Origin: an uncultured Lachnospiraceae bacterium
Lineage (GTDB): Bacteria > Bacillota_A > Clostridia > Lachnospirales > Lachnospiraceae
Direction: 5' to 3'
DNA: 17,404 nucleotides
Assembly (NCBI GenBank): GCA_947178085.1
Contig: CAMWWS010000014.1
Coordinates: 1-17,404 of the forward strand
The notes beneath the pieces were generated by a model that made no database searches, was not told where the DNA came from, and saw only the letters and a program-made list of their open reading frames with translations. Position 1 is the first letter of the stretch. Every line of letters begins with the position of its first letter. Shown piece by piece: positions 1 through 6,398 of the stretch. A program made the position numbers and the translations under genes.

Positions 1-47
1 CGTTTATCAAATTTAAAATCTCTCATATTTGATTTAACTTTTTTCAT
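1..47 (-). CDS. 5' end of an unidentified gene running off the left edge
   Basis: On the minus strand an AGGTGG ribosome binding site is followed, 8 nt later, by an ATG at 47. The frame stays open to the window edge and encodes a basic N-terminus, MKKVKSNMRDFKFDK. An in-frame ATG two codons upstream (53) lies too close to the ribosome binding site to be preferred. A promoter-like pair and a palindrome lie just upstream. The gene follows a TetR-type regulator in the same direction, an arrangement often seen for a regulator and its exporter target. The 15 visible residues do not allow a function to be named. Confidence 0.5.
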   Translation of the reverse strand, partial: MKKVKSNMRDFKFDK

Positions 48-77
48 GTTCATTTCCACCTGTGTTTTTTAGGTAGT

Positions 78-106
78 ATTATAAGGTATTATGCATAAGC
101 TAAACA
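78..106 (-). promoter_or_regulatory. Putative promoter of the left-edge gene, with embedded palindrome
   Basis: On the minus strand TGTTTA (101-106) and TATAAT (78-83) are separated by 17 bp, upstream of the ribosome binding site at about 56-61. A perfect 10-bp palindrome, TTATGCATAA (89-98), lies in the spacer. That is a plausible operator position for the TetR-type protein encoded next door, but the operator role is inference. The -35 match is weak. Confidence 0.4.
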
Positions 107-129
107 CTACATAAAATACAAAAGTGTAC

Positions 130-156
130 AAAAAACAGTCCTCGGAAAGAGCTGTT
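130..156 (-). terminator. Intrinsic terminator after the TetR-type gene
   Basis: Read on the minus strand, AACAG (152-156) pairs with CTGTT (134-138). The stem extends inward by a CTC/GAG helix with a small internal bulge, and six T residues follow (130-135). It overlaps the stop codon of the regulator, so it should separate that gene from the left-edge gene. Confidence 0.7.
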
Positions 157-703
157 ACAAAGCGTGTATCATAGAAGTAATAGTTGCTTGCGCTAATTCA
201 AATAGTTTTTCATCATCTATCTCTTTAGGATGCTGTAACCAATAGCAATAACACCGAATTGCAGACGAAGAAATCAATTCCTCAAGAAGTTCATAGTTGT
301 GACAATTTTCTTTTTGTGGGTAATGTAATCTAAAATGTTTCTTAATGTCCTCTTTCCATAAATTAATGAAACGAATATTGGGCTGTGTGATTAAAAAAGC
401 ATATATTACGCTCCGATTATTTTCGATAAACATCATTGTATATTTTAAAAAATCATGCAAATCAATGAAAGATAAATCGCTTATTTCAAATCGAAGTGTT
501 ATATCATGTATTTTATTCAATAAGTCTGTTTCAATATCTGTTTTCAGGTCGTCTATATTTTGATAATATGAGTAAAAAGTAGTCCGCGCAACAGGGGTTC
601 TATTGCAAAGTTCTTTAATCGTAATATTGTTATATTCTTTTTGGGAATATATTTTTATAAACTCCTCTTGTATTGCCTGCTTAGTATTCAATATATTCAC
701 CAC
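155..703 (-). CDS. TetR/AcrR family transcriptional regulator
   Basis: A protein of 182 residues with the usual size and layout of one-domain TetR regulators. Residues about 8-52 form the DNA-binding helix-turn-helix: a helix over QAIQEEFIKIYSQKEY, then ITIKELCNRTPVARTTFYSYY with the typical TFYxYY recognition helix end. The rest is a helical ligand-binding and dimerisation region resembling the TetR_C_8 type (RCYCYWLQHP near the end). The ligand cannot be told from sequence. The start is a GTG at 703, one of two tandem GTGs, with only a weak purine-rich ribosome binding site, so it is uncertain by a few codons. It lies 39 nt after the upstream gene with no terminator between, so it may be partly co-transcribed with it. 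A terminator overlaps its stop. It probably controls the gene starting at 47 (inference from position). Confidence 0.85.
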   Translation of the reverse strand: MVNILNTKQAIQEEFIKIYSQKEYNNITIKELCNRTPVARTTFYSYYQNIDDLKTDIETDLLNKIHDITLRFEISDLSFIDLHDFLKYTMMFIENNRSVIYAFLITQPNIRFINLWKEDIKKHFRLHYPQKENCHNYELLEELISSSAIRCYCYWLQHPKEIDDEKLFELAQATITSMIHAL

Positions 704-742
704 CCAAACTTCTTAATATTTCTACCTTACATGGGTATTTGT

Positions 743-1981
743 TTAAAGTTTCCCGCCGCCAATCCCCAGTAAAATACGGCTCTCCCGCAGTGTTCTGGCA
801 GAATCATAATCATATTCCACTGTCTGTATATTCACATTCGGATACCTCTCATGAAGCTTCTTCATAATCCCCCGTTCACACACATGGCTGACAAGACAGC
901 CAAATGGGTGTACGATTAAAATATTCTCATACCCTTTTTCTGCCAAATCCGCCACTTCGGCAGCAATCAGCCAGCCGTCTCCCGTGTGGCATCCGCTGTG
1001 GATTATCGGTTCCGCCATTTCTTTCATTTTCGCAAAATCCGCATCCGGCAGAAACCTGTTTCCCTCAGAAATACTTTGGTTAATATCATGCTGAATGCGG
1101 CACAGATAACGGATAACTGCTTCATAAGCTTTCAGCACCACCCGCCCTGCACCACTGAGTTTCTGATTTTCAAGTTCACTGTCTACCGTATAAATGGCAT
1201 AGTTTACAAATCCGCCCATGCGGTACGCGCAATCCTGCTCCTGTAGAAACTGTTCCAAGTGCTCATTTCCGATAGGTGAAAACTTTATATAAATCTCTCC
1301 GGTTATCCCGACATGCCGGACATTTCTGTTTTCAACAGGAATCTTTGCAAAATCACAGACAATCTGACGATACTGTTCCTTTCTCCTCTTTCCGAAGATA
1401 TTTTTTCCAGCCATTATATACTCACATAATTTCCTGTTCCAACGCTCCCAGCATTCCTTTGCCTCCCCGCTCCTAACCTCATACGGTCTCACCTGTTGGT
1501 AAAGAGTCATAAGCAAATCGCCAAAACAAACAGCTGCAATGGCACAAAACAGCAGCTTTGGGGTAATCGTAAATCCTTCATGCTTATATTGTCCGAAAGC
1601 ATTAAGAGAAATTACCGGAATCTGACCATATCCCGCCTTTTTCAGACTTTCTATGATTATATTGTAAATATTGCCGGCGCGGCATGCTCCTCCGGTCTGG
1701 GGCTCCATAAAGGCAATCTTATTCGGTTGAAATTGTCCGGACTTAAGTGCTGCTAATACTTGTCCAATTATCAACACTGTCGGAAAGCAATAATCACCGC
1801 TGATGTAAGGCAGAGAATATCTCGGCAAATCTTTTTCCTCAGGAAGTATCTCCAAATGATATCCGCAGGCAGCAAAAGCCGCCTGCAAAAGTTCATTGTG
1901 ATAATGCAGCATATCCGGCAGAAGTATGGTATGTGTATCTTTCATCGCCCTTGTAAACTCCGCTGTACCCGCTTCCTTCAC
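743..1981 (-). CDS. Stand-alone 2-hydroxyacyl-CoA dehydratase activase-related protein (COG3581-like)
   Basis: A 412-residue soluble protein. Cysteine motifs GDYCFP (C65), QTGGACRAGNIY (C100), HSGCHTGDGW (C331) and HPFGCLVSHVCERG (C362, C368), and the segment GEIYIKFSPIGNEHLEQFL (228-246), match the C-terminal region of the large CoA-enzyme activase family related to the D component of 2-hydroxyacyl-CoA dehydratases. In many Clostridia this region is fused behind BadF/BcrA-type ATPase domains in a protein well over 1000 residues long. Here the ATPase (ASKHA) part is absent. The cysteines suggest an Fe-S cluster. The substrate is unknown. The start is a GTG: AGGGAGG lies 9 nt upstream, and an ATG inside the spacer is out of frame. 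It is the last gene of the XRE-led operon, 14 nt after the HAD gene. Confidence 0.75.
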   Translation of the reverse strand: MKEAGTAEFTRAMKDTHTILLPDMLHYHNELLQAAFAACGYHLEILPEEKDLPRYSLPYISGDYCFPTVLIIGQVLAALKSGQFQPNKIAFMEPQTGGACRAGNIYNIIIESLKKAGYGQIPVISLNAFGQYKHEGFTITPKLLFCAIAAVCFGDLLMTLYQQVRPYEVRSGEAKECWERWNRKLCEYIMAGKNIFGKRRKEQYRQIVCDFAKIPVENRNVRHVGITGEIYIKFSPIGNEHLEQFLQEQDCAYRMGGFVNYAIYTVDSELENQKLSGAGRVVLKAYEAVIRYLCRIQHDINQSISEGNRFLPDADFAKMKEMAEPIIHSGCHTGDGWLIAAEVADLAEKGYENILIVHPFGCLVSHVCERGIMKKLHERYPNVNIQTVEYDYDSARTLRESRILLGIGGGKL

Positions 1982-1995
1982 AGAACATCTCCTCC

Positions 1996-2661
1996 CTAAA
2001 TTCCGATTCCTAAATCGTATGCCTCAAGAAGATTTCCTATGGCAGTGACACCGTCAGAAACTTCTTTACGTGATCTATTCAACCATATAGCATTTATGCC
2101 TAATGCGCTTGCACCCTTTACATCGCTGCAAAGAGAATCTCCAATATGAACTACTTCATTACCTTTTAACCCTGCCGACTGAAGCGCCAACTGAAATAAC
2201 TCCTTCCTGGGCTTATATGATTTTGCATCTTCACTTGTAAATACACCGGCAGGCTTTAGCTCATGATATTCCAACGCACTTAATATATCGTCTGTATCAA
2301 TATTGGAAACAATATATATCGGTACATGGCATGATTCAAAAAATTCTTTTGACTCCTCGAAAATCGGTGGCTTTATCCAATGTGCAAACATCATCTCACT
2401 TAGCTCTGAGGGATTTGCAGTTGATTTAAATTCGTTTAATGTTTTTTCCAAAGATTTGTATTCCAACTCTCTCTGCGTCTCAAATGCTTCCCCATAGGCG
2501 TTCATATACATTGTTTGAAATTCATTCCACCAGAAAGCTCCTATTTTTTTCCCATCATCAACATGACCTGTATCCATAATAATTTTTGTGATTTTTTTAA
2601 TAATTTCTCCATCTTCATGTACTACTGTACCGTAAAAATCTAAAAAAACAGCCTTTACCAT
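1996..2661 (-). CDS. HAD-family hydrolase with a DxYGT motif I
   Basis: A 221-residue HAD phosphohydrolase. Motif I is FLDFYGTVV, with nucleophile D8. The usual second Asp is Tyr10, as in haloacid-dehalogenase-type and some other HAD branches. Motif II is IVSN (S119), motif III is K150 within KPRKELF, and motif IV is HIGDSLCSD (D175, D180). A helical cap lies between motifs I and II, as in subclass I. The start is the ATG at 2661, 8 nt after GGAGG. An in-frame TTG two codons upstream sits inside that spacer and is rejected. The gene lies 42 nt after the APH-fold kinase and 14 nt before the activase-related gene, so all three are probably one transcript. The substrate cannot be assigned. Loss of the second Asp, often the general acid in phosphatases, leaves dehalogenase-like chemistry possible. 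Confidence 0.85.
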   Translation of the reverse strand: MVKAVFLDFYGTVVHEDGEIIKKITKIIMDTGHVDDGKKIGAFWWNEFQTMYMNAYGEAFETQRELEYKSLEKTLNEFKSTANPSELSEMMFAHWIKPPIFEESKEFFESCHVPIYIVSNIDTDDILSALEYHELKPAGVFTSEDAKSYKPRKELFQLALQSAGLKGNEVVHIGDSLCSDVKGASALGINAIWLNRSRKEVSDGVTAIGNLLEAYDLGIGI

Positions 2662-2703
2662 TTGCAAATCCTCCGCCTAATCCTTAGGTTGTTGTGTCGT
2701 TTT

Positions 2704-3609
2704 CTATGAATTCAGCCGGTTCCATTCAATAATAAGTTTATCATATATTTCATTCAAACGACTGATTATCATATCATTCACGTCAATCCTTTTATCTCCA
2801 AACTGCATACCCCGTTCACCCATGAAATCCACACAGAAAATCAAAGAATAATATATAAATGCTTTCTTTTCTACCTGATTTACATTCATTTCTTCTAATA
2901 GAAACTCTACATAATCTGTGTCATAGTCCATATTAAGTAATGCAACATTCGTTAGCGCAGCATATGTTAATTTATCCCCAACTCCTATCCAATCTACATC
3001 AATAACACCTGATATCTTTCCATTTTCTATTAATAAATTTTTTGTACTTATATCGTCCAGATATGCTATGGGCTTGACTTTATTAAAATAATCCTGAAGC
3101 CATTCTCTCATTTTCCATATCTGCTCAACCTTATTTATATCAAAATAGCCATTCATCGCAATTCTTTCTTTTGCCCGTTCTAACATATCTTGTATAAATG
3201 AATTCCAGGTCCAATCATCTTCTATATCTTCTAATTCTATAGTTGAAACTTTTGTTTGAATTCTAACAACTTCTCTTGCAATTGTACGTTTTTCATCATT
3301 ACTTAGCGTAGGATATACAATTCCTAAATCCTCACCGGCCATATATGATAATATTATATAATTGTAATTCTGATATTTCCCATTTGCAATTATTTCAGGA
3401 ACAGGAATATTTACTTTATTCAACTTTTTTAACCAGTATATCGTATCTATATAAGCATTATCTTCCTCGCTGCATCGAATCACATATTTATCTGTATCGC
3501 CTGAAATAATATATACATAGTTTCCATGCCCGACTCCGCAGCGTTCTATTTTACATATTTTCATAGAAACGTTCTTTTCAAATATTTCTAATGCTTTTTT
3601 CTCGTCCAT
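2704..3609 (-). CDS. APH/choline-kinase-fold phosphotransferase
   Basis: A 301-residue protein of the aminoglycoside phosphotransferase fold (protein-kinase-like). The N-lobe includes the nucleotide loop region GVGHGNYVY (25-33) and the strand KYVIRCS (41-47). The catalytic loop is YLDDISTKNLL: D186 and N191 keep the D-x4-N spacing of the family Brenner motif, but the usual HG before the catalytic Asp is replaced by L184-D185. The metal-binding segment GVIDVDW (201-207) follows. The substrate is unknown; small alcohols, sugars or antibiotics are all handled by this fold. The start is an ATG with AGGAAG upstream inside the end of the preceding gene. Only 2 nt separate it from that gene's stop, suggesting translational coupling with the YczE-type protein. 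Confidence 0.8.
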   Translation of the reverse strand: MDEKKALEIFEKNVSMKICKIERCGVGHGNYVYIISGDTDKYVIRCSEEDNAYIDTIYWLKKLNKVNIPVPEIIANGKYQNYNYIILSYMAGEDLGIVYPTLSNDEKRTIAREVVRIQTKVSTIELEDIEDDWTWNSFIQDMLERAKERIAMNGYFDINKVEQIWKMREWLQDYFNKVKPIAYLDDISTKNLLIENGKISGVIDVDWIGVGDKLTYAALTNVALLNMDYDTDYVEFLLEEMNVNQVEKKAFIYYSLIFCVDFMGERGMQFGDKRIDVNDMIISRLNEIYDKLIIEWNRLNS

Positions 3610-3611
3610 AC

Positions 3612-4205
3612 TTATTCTTCCTGCTTAATCAGATGTGTCATTACAAACTGCATCATCGGACCGATTGCCACCACACAGATGAGAGTGCCGATACCGATTA
3701 CACCGCCGCAGATAAATCCCAGCAGCAGATACATTGCATCCACACACGTTCTGACCAGTCCATAAGGCTTATTTATCTTTTTCACTATGGCAAGATAAAG
3801 TGCATCGTTCGGCGCAACACCAAGCCTCGCTGACTTTAATATGGGAAATCCAAAGGACACCACGACGCACGCCGCCGCAAACTCCAAAGCCATCACAGGA
3901 ATGGAAGGATTTTGAGGCAGAACTTTTGCCAAAAGCATAGTCATACCGTTTAATATAAGACCTGCAAATGCAACAGACAGTACCATGCCTATCCGAAACT
4001 GTGAACGGTCAAGCCAGAATACAATCCCCAAAAGCACAAGCGTCAGAAGACAATTCCCTGCTCCAACACTGATATGCAGTACCTTGGAAAGTCCCTGCAT
4101 AAATACAGTAAAGGAGTCAGAACCGATTCCAACCGCAAGAAACGTAGCGACCGCAAGCTGTATCATCGCCAGCCCTATAAAAAATTTAATAAGTCTCACT
4201 GCCAT
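3612..4205 (-). CDS. YczE/YitT-type integral membrane protein
   Basis: A 197-residue membrane protein with about five hydrophobic segments (near 5-27, 50-64, 73-94, 103-122 and 155-180). Residues 26-49, with GIGSDSFTVFMQGLSKVLHI, carry the signature of YczE/YyaS/YitT-like proteins, which are common in Firmicutes and of unknown transport function. A second conserved-looking segment is RLGVAPNDALYLAIVKK (127-143). The start is the ATG at 4205, which has AAGG about 9 nt upstream; a longer frame opening at a TTG further upstream lacks support. It lies 30 nt after the XRE gene and almost abuts the kinase gene, so it belongs to the same operon. B. subtilis yczE is reported to affect bacitracin/surfactin-region physiology, but no such role can be inferred here. 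Confidence 0.8.
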   Translation of the reverse strand: MAVRLIKFFIGLAMIQLAVATFLAVGIGSDSFTVFMQGLSKVLHISVGAGNCLLTLVLLGIVFWLDRSQFRIGMVLSVAFAGLILNGMTMLLAKVLPQNPSIPVMALEFAAACVVVSFGFPILKSARLGVAPNDALYLAIVKKINKPYGLVRTCVDAMYLLLGFICGGVIGIGTLICVVAIGPMMQFVMTHLIKQEE

Positions 4206-4235
4206 AATATAAACCTTCCGTTCCCTCTCCAATTC

Positions 4236-4688
4236 TTACTGCTTTTTACTAAGCTTCTTAACGCATATAACAATTACAACAGCAGTAGCAATAAGAAATT
4301 CCGAAAAAATCACTGACGGATTCCAGATTTCAAAATAATAATGTCCGATGAAATAGACCGCAAAAAATATAAGATATACCGCAACCGAATACATTACACA
4401 CTCAAAGTTTCTTTGCTTTTTTTGTTCCCGAAGAAGCATCATCTGCTGTTGCTTTTCCAACATTTCAGTTTTTACCGATAAATCATCTATCTCTGATGAC
4501 TTTAACAGATAATCGGTCGTAACATTAAAAACCGTGCTTAACGCCACTATCTTTTCCAAATCCGGAGTAGCCTGCCCGCTTTCCCATTTTGAAACAGACT
4601 GCCTTGAAACATCAAGTTTCTCGGCAAGCTGCTCCTGCGTCATGTCGTTAGCCTTTCGTAACGTTAAAAGTTTTTCTGAAAAATCCAT
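4236..4688 (-). CDS. XRE-family regulator with C-terminal membrane segments
   Basis: A 150-residue protein. Residues 5-62 are a Cro/C1-type helix-turn-helix (MTQEQLAEKLDVSRQSVSKWE followed by ATPDLEKIVALSTVFNVTTDYLL). A short, probably coiled helix rich in E, Q and K follows (66-94), then two hydrophobic stretches (about 97-118 and 126-144) ending in a basic tail. This is an XRE regulator tethered to the membrane, a layout common in Clostridia next to small membrane or transporter operons. It probably autoregulates the five-gene operon it heads (inference). AGGAGG precedes the ATG with normal spacing. Confidence 0.9.
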   Translation of the reverse strand: MDFSEKLLTLRKANDMTQEQLAEKLDVSRQSVSKWESGQATPDLEKIVALSTVFNVTTDYLLKSSEIDDLSVKTEMLEKQQQMMLLREQKKQRNFECVMYSVAVYLIFFAVYFIGHYYFEIWNPSVIFSEFLIATAVVIVICVKKLSKKQ

Positions 4689-4734
4689 AATATTCTTTCC
4701 TCCTGTTTTTGATACCTGAACAATACCAAAAACC

Positions 4735-4777
4735 CCGGTTACATTCCATATAGCTTCTTATACATTACAGCAACCGG
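4735..4777. repeat. Inverted repeat in the leader of the XRE-led operon
   Basis: CCGGTT (4735-4740) and AACCGG (4772-4777) form a 6-bp inverted repeat. The interior contains a second, weaker TATA-type pairing. It lies 47-89 nt upstream of the XRE start codon, in the expected 5' untranslated or promoter region. It could be an operator or an RNA hairpin. No convincing -35/-10 pair was found in 4689-4860, and nothing else was recognised in this gap. Confidence 0.3.
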
Positions 4778-4881
4778 TGGTAGAAATACATAATCAATTT
4801 ATGGAATTCTACATCTTCAAATTTGTACAACTACTTTTCATCTAATGCTGTGCCTAATTGGGCACTTCTGATTTTACGGTT

Positions 4882-4932
4882 AAAGGAGTATCGCTTCACA
4901 GCCAAATCCCAGCCATGAATCAATACTCCTTT
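4882..4932. terminator. Long hairpin between operons, probable terminator
   Basis: AAAGGAGTAT (4882-4891) and ATACTCCTTT (4923-4932) form a perfect 10-bp inverted repeat. On the minus strand the interior can pair further (TTCA/TGAA, then TGGC with GCTG using G-U pairs). It lies 36 nt past the stop of the DUF5692-like gene and is the best candidate to end the HypB-led operon. The T-tract is short (three T on the minus strand, five on the plus strand), so efficiency is uncertain. A separate small GTGCC/GGCAC hairpin lies at 4850-4865. Confidence 0.45.
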
Positions 4933-4967
4933 TTCCTAATGAAGTCTAAATAGTAGCACGTGTTATC

Positions 4968-6005
4968 CTATTCTGCCCTGCTCATCGCCGTCTTGAAATC
5001 CTTCTGATCCGTAAAAATCTCATTCGTATACGGATTCTTCTTCTGTTTTTTCGCTCTTGCCAAAATAACCGCAAATACCGCAATATTCACTACGATAGAA
5101 ATCACCGAAATAATCCCCTGAGCAGTCGGGTTTGCTACTGTAGGCATTGCATCCCCCATAGCTGCTGCTACGCCGCCGGAGCCATAGACCGAAGATACCG
5201 TAGTAAACCGGCTCGCATCCTGGAACAGCGGGAATACCTGTGCAAACATACACCATAATGCAAGCGTATTCGCACGGTTCTGAATCCAGCCGCCCTTATT
5301 CCAGAGCGCATTTGCAACGGTAGGTGCAAGCAGAAGTGCAAATCCGCAGTACCATGAATGCGTAGGCAGATTCAGATAAGTATACTGGAAGTTCCAGATA
5401 TCATATGCCAGAATAAAGCACCATGTCATATCCGGCCAAAGCATATCTTTCTTATCCTTTGAAGAATAAATTCCCCACCAGCCTGTCATACAGACAATAT
5501 TTATCAGTCCTGCAATACCGTTTAAGATATTCCACCAGCCGCCGTAAAGCCACACGCCTTCGGAAGACTTCCACCAGCCGCCCATGATACTGCCGCCTCT
5601 TATCACAGATTCAAAATCAGATACTACAGCGATTAATATATTAATGGCAACAATGACAAAAGGAAATACTTTAAAAGCATGGGATTTTCCTAATTTTCCC
5701 CAGTGATACTTAATAACCATAAATCCGATACATCCGGCTAATGCCGCATAGAGCTTGGCATAGTGGAACCAACTGTTCATATGGACATAAGTCTGGTTAT
5801 TTAACGCCCATTCTGAGCCACGTGCCGCACCCACATAAATTGAAATGAAATAAACCGTTAATACTGCCGGAATCCCGAAAAAGCAGATACTGCCTCCTAC
5901 TTTTGTACGACGTGCTATCTCGTTCATAATGATCAAGCCGGCAAATACCATAACCCAGCCTAAAATCTGCCAAACAGTCCTTCCGTCATAAATTTGAAAA
6001 ATCAT
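4968..6005 (-). CDS. Trp-rich polytopic membrane protein (DUF5692-like)
   Basis: A 345-residue integral membrane protein with roughly eight hydrophobic segments (for example 12-29, 40-60, 84-99, 111-128, 158-178, 193-202, 220-234 and 297-316) and a charged cytoplasmic tail (317-345). It contains about 19 tryptophans, many in GGWW, GWWG, TWCF, IWNF and HSWYC motifs. From memory it resembles the DUF5692 family of Clostridia, which has no known function; this assignment was not checked. Histidines and cysteines near membrane ends (H75, H81, H101, H217, C220) could bind a metal or cofactor, but this is speculation. The start is an ATG with AGGGAGAG upstream. It lies 40 nt after HypA and is the last gene of the operon. 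Confidence 0.75.
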   Translation of the reverse strand: MIFQIYDGRTVWQILGWVMVFAGLIIMNEIARRTKVGGSICFFGIPAVLTVYFISIYVGAARGSEWALNNQTYVHMNSWFHYAKLYAALAGCIGFMVIKYHWGKLGKSHAFKVFPFVIVAINILIAVVSDFESVIRGGSIMGGWWKSSEGVWLYGGWWNILNGIAGLINIVCMTGWWGIYSSKDKKDMLWPDMTWCFILAYDIWNFQYTYLNLPTHSWYCGFALLLAPTVANALWNKGGWIQNRANTLALWCMFAQVFPLFQDASRFTTVSSVYGSGGVAAAMGDAMPTVANPTAQGIISVISIVVNIAVFAVILARAKKQKKNPYTNEIFTDQKDFKTAMSRAE

Positions 6006-6045
6006 TATCTCTCCCTCTCTTTCTCTTTCGCGCTTTTTATCGCAC

Positions 6046-6390
6046 TCAATATACTTCTATTTCCTTAATATTAAATTCGTTCCCCTGCAAAAGCCAAGTA
6101 TCCTGACTCTTGCAGTAGGGACAAATTTTTCCGTGTTCCACAGTCGGGTATGTTTTCTCACACCCCTCACAGTACGTGATGGCCGGCAGCGTTTCCACAA
6201 CCAGCTCCGCCTCGGAAAACAACTCCCGCTTTTTTATCGCCCATTTCCAACAGTTCTGCAAATATGATTCAATGACCGTAGATACTTCACCAAGTTCCAA
6301 TACGACTTTGGATATGCCTTCCGCCTCATTTTCTGAAGCTACTTTTTCCAATGTGTCCATGATATGGAATACTACGCCAAGTTCGTGCAT
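6046..6390 (-). CDS. hypA: HypA-type nickel metallochaperone
   Basis: A 114-residue HypA/HybF homologue. HypA binds Ni(II) through its extreme N-terminus (Met1-His2) and passes it, with HypB, to hydrogenase precursors. The conserved MHE start is present, as is the structural zinc site CEGC (C74, C77) and CPYC (C90, C93), followed by the family's usual ending GNEFNIKEIEV. The start must be the ATG at 6390, because only this gives His2; GAGG lies 6 nt upstream. An upstream in-frame TTG would bury the His and is rejected. It starts 8 nt after the stop of the oxidoreductase, so it is tightly co-expressed with it. No hydrogenase or other hyp gene is in view, so its client is unknown. Confidence 0.93.
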   Translation of the reverse strand: MHELGVVFHIMDTLEKVASENEAEGISKVVLELGEVSTVIESYLQNCWKWAIKKRELFSEAELVVETLPAITYCEGCEKTYPTVEHGKICPYCKSQDTWLLQGNEFNIKEIEVY

Positions 6391-6398
6391 AATCAACC

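Noticed and set aside
2704..3609. Calling the APH-fold kinase an aminoglycoside resistance gene
   Set aside because: The catalytic loop lacks the usual HGD, the fold covers many substrates, and no resistance-gene context is present.
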